The notes under the pieces: model-generated | What the model was told of the DNA's origin: nothing | The model's database searches: none | Seen by the model: only the letters and a program-made list of their open reading frames with translations | DNA from: Arthrobacter sp. FB24 | GTDB taxonomy: Bacteria > Actinomycetota > Actinomycetes > Actinomycetales > Micrococcaceae | Reading direction: 5' to 3' | Assembly: GCF_000196235.1 (NCBI RefSeq) | Contig: NC_008541.1 | Coordinates: forward strand, 496,001 to 560,000 | DNA: 64,000 bases | Part shown: in pieces, positions 43,677 through 55,005 of the stretch | Layout of the letters: each line of letters begins with the position of its first letter | How positions within the stretch are numbered: the stretch's first letter is position 1 | Program-made: the position numbers and the translations under genes

Positions 43677-44939
43677 ATGGAGCGAACGGGGTGCGCTGTT
43701 GTCGGGGGAGGGCCCGCGGGCATGATGCTGGGACTGCTGCTGGCCCGGGCCGGGGTGGAAGTCACGGTCCTCGAAAAACACGGGGACTTCCTCCGGGACT
43801 TCCGGGGCGACACCGTGCACGCCTCCACCATCAGGCTGATCGACGAGCTCGGGCTGGGCGACGGATTCCGCAGGCTCCCGCAGAGCAAACTGAACAACGT
43901 CGCCTTTCCCATCCCGGGCGTCGGACTGGTCACGCTGGGCGATTTCGCGACCCTGAAGCCCCCGTACAACTACATTGCGATGATGCCGCAGTGGGACTTC
44001 CTGAACTTCCTGGCCACCGAGGCCGCGAGCGAACCCACCTTCACGCTCCTGATGGAGCATGAAGCGACTTCGTTAATGTTCGACGGCGGCCGCGTCACCG
44101 GCGTCCGTTACCGGACGCGCGGAGGTTCCAAGGGCCAGGGTACTGAAGGGGCGCTGCACGCGGACCTTGTGGTGGCCACCGACGGACGCCATTCGGTCCT
44201 GCGCCGGGCCGCCGGCCTGCAGCCGAAGGACTATCCGGTTCCCTTCGACACCTGGTGGTTCAAGCTCCCGCGCCATGCTTCGGAGAAAGGCGCAGTGGCA
44301 GGCATCGTCCCGGCGTTCCGGGACCGCGAAGCCATGATCGCGCTGTTCCGCGACGACTACTACCAGATGGGCTACCTCGGCCCCAAGGGAGCGGATGCGC
44401 GGATCCGCTCCGAGGGCGTGGAGCGGTTCAGGGAGCGGGTTGCCTCATTGCGCCCGGACCTGGCCGACCGGGTGGACTCCATCCGTTCGCTCGATGACCT
44501 TCACTGGCTGGACGTCCGGCTGGATCGGCTGCGGCGCTGGTATGTGGACGGGATGCTGTGCATCGGCGACGCCGCCCATGCCATGTCCCCTGCGGGCGGG
44601 GTGGGCATCAACCTGGCCATCCAGGACGCCGTGGCGGCAGCTGCACTGCTGGCACCGGCCCTGATCAGGGGCAACGTGTCGGTCAAGGACCTCGCCGGGG
44701 TGGAACGGCGGCGCCGGATGCCCACCGTCATTATCCAGACCGTCCAGCGTGTCATGCACCGGGCGGTGTTCGTTCCCCTGTTCGCCGGACGAAGGACGGG
44801 TGCTCCGCCGGTCCTGCTGTTTTTTGTCCGGCACGCCCCGGTGGTGCGTCGGCTTTTGCCGCGCCTCATCGCCTTCGGACCCAGGCCGGAGCATGCGCCC
44901 GCTTTTGCCCGCCGCGCTCAGCCGCGGGCGGCGAGGTAA
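43677..44939 (+). CDS. FAD-dependent monooxygenase (PHBH-like)
   Basis: This 420-residue flavoprotein has a dinucleotide-binding GxGxxG (AVVGGGPAGMMLGLLLARAG, 7-26), the DG motif (LVVATDGRHSVLRRAAGL) and the second FAD motif GDAAHAMSPAGGVGINLAIQDA. The class A aromatic-hydroxylase fold uses NAD(P)H and O2. The substrate is unknown, possibly a phenol or quinone. A hydrophobic/basic C-terminal extension (PVLLFFVRHAPVVRRLLPRL) may aid membrane association. Its 3' end overlaps the ACP gene on the other strand by 22 bases. Confidence 0.88.
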   Translation: MERTGCAVVGGGPAGMMLGLLLARAGVEVTVLEKHGDFLRDFRGDTVHASTIRLIDELGLGDGFRRLPQSKLNNVAFPIPGVGLVTLGDFATLKPPYNYIAMMPQWDFLNFLATEAASEPTFTLLMEHEATSLMFDGGRVTGVRYRTRGGSKGQGTEGALHADLVVATDGRHSVLRRAAGLQPKDYPVPFDTWWFKLPRHASEKGAVAGIVPAFRDREAMIALFRDDYYQMGYLGPKGADARIRSEGVERFRERVASLRPDLADRVDSIRSLDDLHWLDVRLDRLRRWYVDGMLCIGDAAHAMSPAGGVGINLAIQDAVAAAALLAPALIRGNVSVKDLAGVERRRRMPTVIIQTVQRVMHRAVFVPLFAGRRTGAPPVLLFFVRHAPVVRRLLPRLIAFGPRPEHAPAFARRAQPRAAR

Positions 44940-45160
44940 TCGATCATGCCTTTGACGGTGGCCACTGCCGTGTAGTCACGTTCGGGAATGTCCACGCCGG
45001 TAGCCTCGTTGATGGATTCCACCAGCCTGAGGAAATCCAGCGAATCAAGTTCAAGGTCCTGCCGCAGCCGGGAGCCCTCGTCGAGGCCGTCAAAATCAAC
45101 GTCCGGCGCAACCTGGCTGATGGCCGTCTGCACCGCCTGCCGTGCGTCCTGCTCGTTCAT
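44918..45160 (-). CDS. stand-alone acyl carrier protein
   Basis: This 80-residue ACP has the phosphopantetheine site DSL (LRQDLELDSLDFLRLV, Ser40) and the expected four-helix pattern. GGAGGAGCT precedes the ATG at 45160. The start overlaps the stop of the E2 gene by four bases, so it is coupled to the dehydrogenase complex rather than to fatty acid synthesis genes. It may accept an acyl group (acetyl) or serve as a swinging carrier. Its partner is inferred from position only. Confidence 0.88.
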   Translation of the reverse strand: MNEQDARQAVQTAISQVAPDVDFDGLDEGSRLRQDLELDSLDFLRLVESINEATGVDIPERDYTAVATVKGMIDYLAARG

Positions 45161-46605
45161 AGCTCCTCCGGTTTTTGCAGCAGTTCGTCGATGCGGGCCA
45201 GGAAGCGGCCGCCCCGGAGCCCGTCGCTGACCCGGTGGTCGGCGGACAGGGTGGCGGTCACAGCGGGCCGCACACCGAGCATCCCGTCGTGCGCCCAGGG
45301 CTGCTCCACCAGCTTGCCCAGGCCCACCATGGCCACCTGCGGCGGATAGATGACGCCGTAAACGGCCTCCACGCCGAGGTCGCCCAGATTCGTCACCGTG
45401 AGGGTGGGATCGGCCATTTCCGCGCGCTGCAGCCGCCCGGCCCGAGCCCGGCTGACCAAGTCCCGCAGCTGCTGCATCAGCACATCCACGGCCAGGGTGT
45501 CGGCGTCGTGGATGGCGGGCGCCACCAGTCCGCCGTGCCGCAGGGCCACCGCAACGCCGAGGTGCACGGAGCTGCTCGGCCGGAACACCCCGTCGGTGAA
45601 GAAGCCGTTGACTTCCGGAACCTCCTTGGCAGCCAGGGCCGTTGCCTTCAACAGCAGCGCCGAGGGAACAAGCCGCGAGGCCACCGGCCGCTGTTCGTTG
45701 ACCTGCTGCATCCACGCGATGGCGGCGCGCAGGTCCAGCGTGGTGCTGACGTAGTAGTGCGGGATGGACTTCTTGGACCGGGTCATGAGCGAGCCGATGG
45801 CGCGCCGCAGGCTGGACAAGCGGTCCTGCGCTTCCGACGGCGGCGCCTCCTTCGGGGGCAGCGCCTCCGCCCCGGGAACGGTGGCTTCTTCCGGTAGGGC
45901 CTCTTCTGCCGGAGCCGCCGCAGTGTGCCCGCTTACGGCACGCTGGACATCAGCTTCGGTGACGGCGCCGTCGGGCCCCGTGCCTGGCACACCCCCGATG
46001 TCGACGCCAAGCTGGTCCGCGAGCCGCCGGGCCCGCGGCGAGGACCGCACCCGGGCTCCGTGGGGCATCGGCGCAGGGGTGGCTGCCGGAGCTGCCGGGG
46101 CCGCCGGACCGGGCCGGGCCGCTGCGGCGTGCTCCACATCGGCGCGGGTGACGGCGCCGTGCCTTCCCGTTCCGCGTATCCCTGCCGTATCCACCCCAAG
46201 CTGGTGCGCGAGGTGCCGGACCGGGGGAGGAACTTGCACCGCGGCAGCGGCAGCGGCAGCGCCTGCCGGCTCCGCGGCAGCTGCCGCGACTGCTGTCTCT
46301 GCCGCTCCTGAAGCCGGCTTCGCGTGCGGACCCGCAGGCCGCCCTCCTGCCTGGCCAGCGCCGTCGTCGGGTGTCCGGGTGATCCGGGCCAGCGGAGTGC
46401 CGATGGGAACGGTGGTGCCCACATCCACCAGCAGTTCTGCCACCACGCCCTCTTCGAAGGACTCCACGTCCATCACCGTCTTGTCCGTGTCCACAACGGC
46501 CACCACATCGCCGCGGTGCACGTAGTCGCCCGGCTTGATGAGCCACTCCACCATCTTGCCGTGCTCCATGTCCGCACCAAGGGAGGGCATCTTGAAATCA
46601 CCCAC
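45157..46605 (-). CDS. dihydrolipoamide acyltransferase (E2) with two subunit-binding domains
   Basis: This 482-residue protein has one lipoyl domain (1-80, lipoyl Lys42 in [13 protein letters not shown]), an Ala/Pro linker, and a first peripheral-subunit-binding domain at about 127-160 ([19 protein letters not shown]). A second, near-copy lies at about 188-223 ([19 protein letters not shown]). The catalytic acyltransferase domain follows (about 258-482), with His457 in [10 protein letters not shown]. It transfers the acyl group from lipoate to CoA. It overlaps the E1 beta gene by eight bases. An E3 gene is not present here and would be shared. Confidence 0.93.
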   Translation of the reverse strand: MGDFKMPSLGADMEHGKMVEWLIKPGDYVHRGDVVAVVDTDKTVMDVESFEEGVVAELLVDVGTTVPIGTPLARITRTPDDGAGQAGGRPAGPHAKPASGAAETAVAAAAAEPAGAAAAAAAVQVPPPVRHLAHQLGVDTAGIRGTGRHGAVTRADVEHAAAARPGPAAPAAPAATPAPMPHGARVRSSPRARRLADQLGVDIGGVPGTGPDGAVTEADVQRAVSGHTAAAPAEEALPEEATVPGAEALPPKEAPPSEAQDRLSSLRRAIGSLMTRSKKSIPHYYVSTTLDLRAAIAWMQQVNEQRPVASRLVPSALLLKATALAAKEVPEVNGFFTDGVFRPSSSVHLGVAVALRHGGLVAPAIHDADTLAVDVLMQQLRDLVSRARAGRLQRAEMADPTLTVTNLGDLGVEAVYGVIYPPQVAMVGLGKLVEQPWAHDGMLGVRPAVTATLSADHRVSDGLRGGRFLARIDELLQKPEEL

Positions 46606-47578
46606 GCGCCCCTACCGCCTCCCGGGCAGCAGCGACGATGCGTTCCGTCGTAGGCAGCGCCGCCAGTTCCAAATGTTTGGCATAGGGCAGCGGCACTTCC
46701 GCGCTGCAGACGCGGCCCACGGGCGCGTCCAGGTCGAAGAAGGCATTTTCGGTGATCCGCGCACTCAGTTCGGCCGAGATGCTGCCGCTCCGCCAGCCTT
46801 CATCCACCACCACGGCGCGGTGGGTCTTGGCCACGCTCCCCAGGACGGCGGCGTCGTCGAGCGGGCGCAGTACCCGCAAATCCAGCACCTCGGCGTCGAT
46901 GCCTTCACCTGCCAGTTGGGTGGCGGCGTCAAGCACCGCCGGCAATGTGCCGCCATAAGTGATGAGTGAAATGTCCGCACCGGGCCGGCGGACGGCAGCT
47001 GTGCTGATATCCACAGGGCCGGCGTCGTCGGCGAGGTCCCCGGCCACGTTGTACAGGGTGCCGTGCTCGAAGATCAACACCGGATCCGGGTCCTGGAGTG
47101 CGGTCCACAGCATCCCGCGGGCGTCCTCCAGGGTTGCGGGGGTCAGGATACGTAGGCCCGGAATGTGCGCCAGCCACCCTTCCAGGCTGTGCGAGTGCTG
47201 GGCACCCAGTTGCCGGCCGGCGCCGGTGGTCATCCGGATGACCAGCGGCACGTTGAACTGCCCGCCGGACATGTGCAGCAGCGTGGCGGCATTGTTCACC
47301 AGCTGGTCCAGCGCCAGCAGGCTGAAATTGACGGTCATGATCTCCACAATGGGACGCATCCCGCCCAGTGCCGCCCCGATGCCTGCGCCCACGAAGCCGG
47401 CTTCGGACAATGGGGTGTCCCGGATCCGTTCAGGACCGAATTCCTCGAACAAGCCAAGGCTCACGGCGAAACACCCGCCGTACGCACCAACATCCTCACC
47501 CATGAGGAATACCCGTTCATCGCGCTGGATGGCATCCCGGATGGCTGCGCGCATGGCCTCGCGGTAGGTGGTCTTCAT
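46598..47578 (-). CDS. 2-oxoacid dehydrogenase E1 beta subunit (pyruvate type)
   Basis: This 326-residue transketolase-like pyrimidine-binding subunit contains [14 protein letters not shown] (catalytic Glu contacting TPP), [20 protein letters not shown] and [20 protein letters not shown]. It partners with E1 alpha, whose gene overlaps its start by four bases. It resembles PdhB. The E1 alpha context argues for pyruvate over acetoin or branched-chain acids. Confidence 0.93.
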   Translation of the reverse strand: MKTTYREAMRAAIRDAIQRDERVFLMGEDVGAYGGCFAVSLGLFEEFGPERIRDTPLSEAGFVGAGIGAALGGMRPIVEIMTVNFSLLALDQLVNNAATLLHMSGGQFNVPLVIRMTTGAGRQLGAQHSHSLEGWLAHIPGLRILTPATLEDARGMLWTALQDPDPVLIFEHGTLYNVAGDLADDAGPVDISTAAVRRPGADISLITYGGTLPAVLDAATQLAGEGIDAEVLDLRVLRPLDDAAVLGSVAKTHRAVVVDEGWRSGSISAELSARITENAFFDLDAPVGRVCSAEVPLPYAKHLELAALPTTERIVAAAREAVGARG

Positions 47579-48572
47579 TCCGGGCTCCGCTCGCTGTAGA
47601 CGAACCGGGTCAGGTCTTCCAGCGGCTCCGGGGTGCCGGCCTCGGCGAACTCCACCGCGGCATCCACTTCGGTGTCAACGTCCTGCTGAATGGATTTCCA
47701 GTCCTTTGCCGACAACTGTCCGGCAGCTTCCAAAGCGGTCCGCAGCGTGTCGATGGGATCGCGCTCCATCCAGCGGGAGACCTCCGCCTTGTCGCGGTAC
47801 CGTTCGGGATCGAACATGGAGTGCGCCCTGAAACGGTAGGTTCGCAGCTCAAGGAAGTGCGGTCCGCCGCCCGCCCGGACAGCGTCCACGGCGCGCCGGG
47901 CCGCCTCCTCGACGGCGATCACATCCATCCCGTCCGCGGACCATGAGGCGATCTCGTAGCCGGCGGCTTTGAGGGCAATATCGGTCTGCGATTCGGAACG
48001 GGCAAGCGCGGTGCCCATGGCGTACAGGTTGTTTTCGCAGCAGAACAGTACGGGCAGCTGCCAGAGCGCGGCGAGGTTCAGGCTCTCGTGGAATGCGCCC
48101 TCGGCCACGGCGCCTTCGCCGAAGAAGCAGACGGTCACCCGGGAGCGTCCGGACATTTTGTCGGCGAGGGCCAGACCCACGGCCAGCGGCAGTCCGCCCG
48201 CCACGATGGCGTTGCCGCCGTAGAAGCGGGTGCCGGCGTCGAACAGGTGCATCGAGCCGCCGCGGCCGCGGCAGCAGCCTTCCACGTGGCCGTACATTTC
48301 GGCCAGGATGGCTCCTGCGGGCACGCCGCGCAGCAACGCGTGGCCGTGTTCCCGGTACGTTGCCACCACGGCGTCGTCCGGCGCCAGGGTGCTCATCACA
48401 CCTGCGGCCACCGCTTCCTCGCCGATATAAACGTGCAGGAATCCGCGGATCTTGGCGGCGCTGTATAGCTCCACGCACTGCTCCTCGAGCCGCCGCACCC
48501 GCAGCATCTGGCGGAGCAGGTGGCGGGCATGGTCGGAGTCCGCGTTTCCCGTGCCGCGCGCTGAGGTGCCGG

Positions 48573-48576
<4 letters not shown>
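47575..48576 (-). CDS. 2-oxoacid dehydrogenase E1 alpha subunit (pyruvate type)
   Basis: This 333-residue TPP-binding subunit has [20 protein letters not shown] and CENNLYAMG for TPP/Mg binding. [18 protein letters not shown] matches the plastid/cyanobacterial PdhA loop rather than the acetoin dehydrogenase version. It decarboxylates the 2-oxoacid and loads lipoate on E2. Most actinobacteria use the one-chain AceE for pyruvate, so this heterodimeric E1 is probably a specialised second system. It overlaps the acyl-CoA synthetase gene by four bases. Confidence 0.92.
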
Positions 48577-50396
<1,820 letters not shown>

Positions 50397-50531
50397 GATT
50401 CAATCGGACTCCTCGCCGGGAAAGCTGCATAGAGTAGAAAGTCCCGTGGGCTTTACCCTGCGGTCCTAGCCCCGTTCCGGAGCCCGCCCCCCGGCACCGC
50501 GGGTACGGGCCGTCACAAACCGCGGAGCCAC

Positions 50532-50537
50532 TAAACT
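50532..50537 (+). promoter_or_regulatory. -10 element for leaderless pyrE transcript
   Basis: TAAACT seven bases before the pyrE ATG, with no ribosome site between, predicts a leaderless mRNA. Confidence 0.45.
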
Positions 50538-50544
50538 GGACCCC

Positions 50545-51129
50545 ATGACTGCCTCCAGCGCCCCTGCAGCAGATGCTGCCGCCGCCCGTGCCCGCCTGCT
50601 TGAACTCATCAAAGAACTCGCCGTGGTCCGCGGCAAGGTGATCCTGTCCAGCGGAGCCGAGGCCGACTACTACATTGATCTCCGCCGCATCACGCTGCAC
50701 CACGAGGCGTCCAAGCTGGTAGGCCAGGTCATGCTCTCGCTAATCGACGAGGCCGGCATCGACTTTGAGTGCGCCGGCGGGCTCACCATGGGAGCCGATC
50801 CCGTGGGCACCGCCGTGATGCACGCCGCCGGGGACGCCGGGCGCAGCGTCGACGCGTTCGTTGTCCGCAAGGCGCAGAAATCCTACGGCATGGGCCGACA
50901 AGTGGAAGGGCCCTCGGTGGAGGGCCGCAAAGTCCTGGTGCTTGAGGACACGTCCACCACCGGCGGCTCCGCGCTGACCGCCGTCGAGGGTGTCCGCAAG
51001 GCCGGCGGCAACGTTGTGGCTGTCGCCGTGATCGTGGACCGCGACACCGGTGCGAAGGAAAAGATCGAGGCCGAGACCGGTGTTCCCTACCTGTTCGCCT
51101 TCGGTAAGGATGAACTCGGCCTGAGCTAG
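50545..51129 (+). CDS. pyrE: orotate phosphoribosyltransferase
   Basis: This 194-residue type I phosphoribosyltransferase has the PRPP-binding VLVLEDTSTTGGSA, GADPVGTAVM and the mobile RKAQKSYGMGRQVEG loop. It makes orotidine 5'-phosphate from orotate and PRPP in pyrimidine synthesis. The location next to other conserved genes (HAD, TrmH methylase, fba) fits actinobacterial gene order. It probably starts without a leader. Confidence 0.95.
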   Translation: MTASSAPAADAAAARARLLELIKELAVVRGKVILSSGAEADYYIDLRRITLHHEASKLVGQVMLSLIDEAGIDFECAGGLTMGADPVGTAVMHAAGDAGRSVDAFVVRKAQKSYGMGRQVEGPSVEGRKVLVLEDTSTTGGSALTAVEGVRKAGGNVVAVAVIVDRDTGAKEKIEAETGVPYLFAFGKDELGLS

Positions 51130-51178
51130 GAGTATGGCGGCAGCGTATCGGCACGATTCAGCCGGAAGCTAATTCGGC

Positions 51179-51208
51179 TTGGATGGCCGCAAGGCGTGAC
51201 CCTACAAT
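51179..51208 (+). promoter_or_regulatory. promoter of the GAF-ANTAR gene
   Basis: TTGGAT (51179-51184), 18-bp spacer, TACAAT (51203-51208). The -10 lies within a small CTACA/TGTAG inverted repeat that may bind a regulator. The start codon is about 40 bp downstream. Confidence 0.5.
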
Positions 51209-51252
51209 TTGTGTAGCTCAATTACAAGTCACGCACCTGGAGAGAACGCGCC

Positions 51253-52035
51253 ATGCTCCCGTCCAACCCAGTACCCACCACCGTGGACCAGATCCAGAAC
51301 CTCATTCTGGAGAGTGCCGATTTCGAGGACTTCCTCAACGAATTGGCGCGCTTTTCCGCGCACCAGATGGCGGGCGACGGCGATGACGCACTCTGCGGCA
51401 TCACATTGCTCCGGGACCGCAAGGCTGCCACCATCGGCTGGAGCAGCGATTCGGCGCGCGAGGTGGACGAGATCCAGTACAGGCTTTCGCAGGGACCCTG
51501 CCTGACTGCAGCGCAGGAGGAACGCGAGGTTCACGTCCCGGATCTCTTCGAAGAGGACCGGTGGGGTCCCGACTACGCCAACGCCGTCGCCTCCCACGGG
51601 CTGCGGTCGGTGCTGTCGCTGCCCTTCACCCTGCAGGGCGATGCGAAGGCTGCCCTGAACCTCTACTCGGATGTTCCGCGGAAGTTTGATGAAAGGGCGG
51701 CGGCGCGAGCCCGGGAGTACACCCGGGAAATCTCGCAGGCCCTCCGGCTGGCCGTCAGGTTCTCGCTGCACACGGACAGTGCCACGAACCTCCGTGCCAC
51801 GCTGGAATCAAGGACCACCATCGACATCGCCATAGGCATTGTCATGGCGCAGAACCGCTGCAGCCAGGAGGCGGCGGTGCAGATCCTGACTGATGCGTCC
51901 AGCAACAGCAACGTCAAGCTGCGGGACATCGCCAAGTCGCTGGTGGATTCCGTAGGCGGGGCGGGCACGCGGACCCACTTCGAGGAGCCCGGCCAGGGCC
52001 AGGACCGCGGACAGGGCCGAAGCCAGGCCGGGTAG
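51253..52035 (+). CDS. GAF-ANTAR regulator
   Basis: This 260-residue protein has a GAF domain (about 20-168: CGITLLRDRKAATIGWSS, LSQGPCLTAAQEER, SVLSLPFTLQGDAKAALNLYS). An ANTAR RNA-binding domain follows (about 180-235: LESRTTIDIAIGIVMAQNRC ... AVQILTDASSNSNVKLRDIA). ANTAR proteins act as antiterminators that stabilise paired hairpins. Ligand or signal is unknown. GGAGAGA precedes the ATG. The last 25 residues are Gln/Gly-rich and variable. Confidence 0.9.
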   Translation: MLPSNPVPTTVDQIQNLILESADFEDFLNELARFSAHQMAGDGDDALCGITLLRDRKAATIGWSSDSAREVDEIQYRLSQGPCLTAAQEEREVHVPDLFEEDRWGPDYANAVASHGLRSVLSLPFTLQGDAKAALNLYSDVPRKFDERAAARAREYTREISQALRLAVRFSLHTDSATNLRATLESRTTIDIAIGIVMAQNRCSQEAAVQILTDASSNSNVKLRDIAKSLVDSVGGAGTRTHFEEPGQGQDRGQGRSQAG

Positions 52036-52187
52036 AAGGGCACTGCCAAGCAGGGCCTGGAAACAGGGCCGAACAGTCGCACGGGCAGCGTCCCTGCCCT
52101 GAAGTTCGGGCTTGTGGTGCCGCCCGGCGGAGGATACGCTGTCCAGGGTTGAGCCGTCGGCCATAGACACCCTTTTTTGGAGTACCT

Positions 52188-52781
52188 ATGGACCGCAAAC
52201 TTCACGCCCTCGTTAAACTGGACGTCGTCGCCGACGTTGTTCGGATCGAAGTCCGGGGCAGCCTCAACCAGGAATCCCGACCCGCCCTGGTGCATGTTAT
52301 CCGGCGCATCCGCCGCATGGGCATCACTGCCCACATCCGGGTGGATCTCTCCCAGGCCGCATTCGTTGAATCGCCCGCGTTGGTGGGGCTCCGCAACGAC
52401 CTCAACGCGATCGACGGCGTGGCCCCCGACGGCGACGGCTCCGGCGCCTCAGGCGTTTCGCTCGAATTCATGCCGCGGCCGGACTCCTTGGCCCTTGACG
52501 CCGGACCCGGTTCGAAAACCTTGGAAATCACCGGCGAATTCGCGGCCTCCATCGATCCTTCGGGATGCGGACCCCTGGCCCAGTATTCCGACGACGAGCT
52601 CCTGGCAGCCAGCGACTCCGTCTTCGGTCTCCTGGACGATCCCGCCGCGATTTCCGGTACGGAGCTGCTGGCGCAGTACGACGCGATCGGGATGGAGCTT
52701 TCACGGCGGGAAAGCGCCGTAGCTGGCCGGAACAACTCAACGGACGAACTGGCGGCGCGTCCGGCCGAGCCCGTGATCTAG
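52188..52781 (+). CDS. STAS-like domain protein
   Basis: This 197-residue protein has a first part (about 1-100) that follows the STAS pattern: a beta strand VVRIEVRGSLNQESRPALVH, an IRVDLSQAAFVES segment like the anti-sigma antagonist core, and a closing helix. A conserved phosphorylatable Ser at the STAS centre is not clear. The remainder (about 110-197) has no known domain and is acidic. TTTGGAGTACCT precedes the ATG. It follows the GAF-ANTAR gene by 150 bp and may work in the same stress or signal pathway. Confidence 0.65.
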   Translation: MDRKLHALVKLDVVADVVRIEVRGSLNQESRPALVHVIRRIRRMGITAHIRVDLSQAAFVESPALVGLRNDLNAIDGVAPDGDGSGASGVSLEFMPRPDSLALDAGPGSKTLEITGEFAASIDPSGCGPLAQYSDDELLAASDSVFGLLDDPAAISGTELLAQYDAIGMELSRRESAVAGRNNSTDELAARPAEPVI

Positions 52782-52831
52782 CTGGTTTCGCGGGTTTCAT
52801 TTACGGGTTCCGCTGTGGCTACGGTAGAGGT

Positions 52832-53875
52832 GTGCCGCGTGTCCAGGACCCATCACAGTCTGAGGGCGGCCCCGGATCAGCCGAGGGCCGCCTCCTCAAG
52901 CATGCCGCCGAACTCAAGCGCTTTTCCCGGCGCAATTTCCTGATGGGGACGGGCGCGGCGTCGCTGCTGGCCGCGGATATGTTCTTCACCAGGTACGTCC
53001 AGGCGGAACGCCGTACCAACAAAATCTTGACTGTTGGCGATGATTTTGCCGAGAGCTACTACCCGCACTCAAGCTGGATCCTGTTTCCAGGTTATAAAAC
53101 CAGCTGGGAGGAAGCACAGTGGATCCTCAACTCCCTGCGCGGAGCCCTGCGCCAGCGCGGCCAGCTTGCCGCCGTCGGCTATTCCAACGAGGGGCTGGAC
53201 ATTGACCAGATTGTGATCGCGGTCATTGGATACGTCCGCGCCAAAAAGCTGACCAGCCTGTACTTCTACGGCCACAGCTTCGGCGGCATGGTGGCCACCC
53301 AGGTCGCTGCCCGCCTGCGCGAACTGCACGGCGTGGAGGTTGAATTCATCCTCTTGGACTCCAGCCCGTACAGCAAGTTCGATGTCCTGGACCAAAGCTG
53401 GTTCGAAGGCGTAGTGGTTCTCTACGAGGGCGGCTTCCGGGTTCCCACTGTGCTCCGCGGCGGGTATGAGCTGGGCGAGCGCATCGTGCACAAGGACGAA
53501 CGGTCCTGGCGGCAGGTGCTGGACCAAAGCCTGGAGCAGTTGTCGCCGATCGCCCCGTCCAGCGTGCTGATCCAGTCCGAATCCGCCTACATCTACCACT
53601 TTGACGCCACCCGGTTCGCCGGCATGCTGGGCGGGACCAGGATGGCCTTCATCGGTAACCCCCGTGATGGCACCGTGAACTACGAGACGGCCCGCCAGTC
53701 GTGGGCACAGACGTTTGCCGCCAACATGGTGTCCAATGACCGCCGCACCGAGGACGCCCTGCCCGCGCATGCCAGCCCGCAGTGGAACCCGTTCGTCTAC
53801 CGGCCCATCATCGAGGAACTGCAGGATGAGATCTTCCCGCTGCCTTCCGGCGGGCACAGGATGACCGCGTTCTGA
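52832..53875 (+). CDS. Tat-exported alpha/beta hydrolase
   Basis: The protein has 347 residues from GTG 52832. A twin-arginine signal is visible: FSRRNFLMG (Arg33-Arg34) before a hydrophobic segment GTGAASLLAADMFF. The hydrolase part begins near 65 and has the nucleophile elbow YGHSFGG with Ser149, then LLDSSPYS and a late His-rich region (SGGHRMTAF). It should fold in the cytoplasm before export. Substrate is unknown, perhaps a lipid or ester. A TACGGT -10 (52820-52825) lies six bases before the GTG, suggesting a leaderless start. Confidence 0.82.
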   Translation: MPRVQDPSQSEGGPGSAEGRLLKHAAELKRFSRRNFLMGTGAASLLAADMFFTRYVQAERRTNKILTVGDDFAESYYPHSSWILFPGYKTSWEEAQWILNSLRGALRQRGQLAAVGYSNEGLDIDQIVIAVIGYVRAKKLTSLYFYGHSFGGMVATQVAARLRELHGVEVEFILLDSSPYSKFDVLDQSWFEGVVVLYEGGFRVPTVLRGGYELGERIVHKDERSWRQVLDQSLEQLSPIAPSSVLIQSESAYIYHFDATRFAGMLGGTRMAFIGNPRDGTVNYETARQSWAQTFAANMVSNDRRTEDALPAHASPQWNPFVYRPIIEELQDEIFPLPSGGHRMTAF

Positions 53876-53896
53876 GCCGGCCCGCCAGGTCCGGGC

Positions 53897-54727
53897 CTAG
53901 ATCTGGCTCTTGAGGTCTGCCACCGAGTTCAGGATCTGGTTGGGCCGGAACGGATAGGCGGCAATGTCGTCCTTGTGGGTGATTCCGCTGAGGACCAGCA
54001 CCGTGTGCAGCCCGGCCTCCATGCCGGCGATGATGTCGGTGTCCATCCGGTCGCCGATCATGGCGGTGGTCTCGGAATGGGCGTCGATCTGGTTCATGGC
54101 CGAACGGAACATCATGGGGTTCGGCTTGCCCACAATGTAGGGCTCACGGCCGGTGGCTTTGGTAATCAGCGCCGCGATGGCTCCGGTGGCGGGCATGGGG
54201 CCGTCTTTGGACGGGCCCGTGGCATCCGGGTTGGTGGCGATGAAGCGGGCGCCTGCCAGGATTAGCCGGATGGCCATCGTGATGGCCTCGAAGGAGTAGG
54301 TGCGTGTCTCGCCAAGCACCACAAAGTCCGGGTTCTGGTCGGTGAGGATGAAGCCGGCCTCGTGCAGCGCCGTCGTAAGCCCTGCCTCGCCGATAGTGTA
54401 GGCGCGGTTCCCGGAATCCGAGCCGCGCACCTGGTCCTTGAGGAACTGGGCGGTGGCCAGGGCCGAAGTCCAGATGTTCTCCTCGGGGATCTCCAGGCCG
54501 GAGGAACGCAGGCGCGCGGCCAGGTCGCGGGGCGTGAAGATGGAGTTGTTGGTGAGCACCAGGAAACGCTTGGAGGTGTCCACCCAGCGCTGGATCAGTT
54601 CAGCGGCGCCCGGGATCGGCTGGTTTTCGTGGACCAGGACGCCGTCCATGTCAGTCAGCCAGCATTCGATTTCCTGGCCGCTTCGGTAAACCGCTGCTGA
54701 TGAACGTACTTCGTCTGACTCTGCCAT
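53897..54727 (-). CDS. HAD-IIA phosphatase (NagD/PNPase-like)
   Basis: This 276-residue HAD phosphatase has nucleophile Asp26 and acid Asp28 in LTDMDGVLVHEN, VLTNNS as the second motif, GKPNPMMF with the third-motif Lys, and MIGDRMDTDI. A C2-type cap lies between motifs 2 and 3. TGGAGGATC precedes the ATG at 54727. It would dephosphorylate a small phosphorylated metabolite, as in housecleaning. The exact substrate is unknown. Confidence 0.9.
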   Translation of the reverse strand: MAESDEVRSSAAVYRSGQEIECWLTDMDGVLVHENQPIPGAAELIQRWVDTSKRFLVLTNNSIFTPRDLAARLRSSGLEIPEENIWTSALATAQFLKDQVRGSDSGNRAYTIGEAGLTTALHEAGFILTDQNPDFVVLGETRTYSFEAITMAIRLILAGARFIATNPDATGPSKDGPMPATGAIAALITKATGREPYIVGKPNPMMFRSAMNQIDAHSETTAMIGDRMDTDIIAGMEAGLHTVLVLSGITHKDDIAAYPFRPNQILNSVADLKSQI

Positions 54728-55005
54728 GCTGATCCTCCAACGCTGATGTGCCGGTTCCGGCTCCCAGTCTGTCATTTTTCGGACGGCGGAACATCCGGTG
54801 GCCGGGAATGACGGACAAGCCGCGGCGTTCCGGGACGGTGCCGTTCCGTTAGGCTCGTAGCTGGCACCAGGTGCCAGCGGCCACGGATTGGGGGATATCC
54901 GCGGCGGTTTGTTGTGCCGGCATGCGCCGGCAGATCCCCGCCGCCGGACATCAGCAGGCATCCAGGGAACCGCAGGATGCCCGCAAGCACCTGAAAGGGC
55001 CCACC
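54728..55005. other. intergenic gap between divergent genes
   Basis: About 280 bp between the HAD phosphatase gene and the next gene on the other strand. Open frames here lack ribosome sites and conserved features. GAAAGGG close to 55006 belongs to the downstream gene. No RNA or repeat was seen. Confidence 0.5.
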
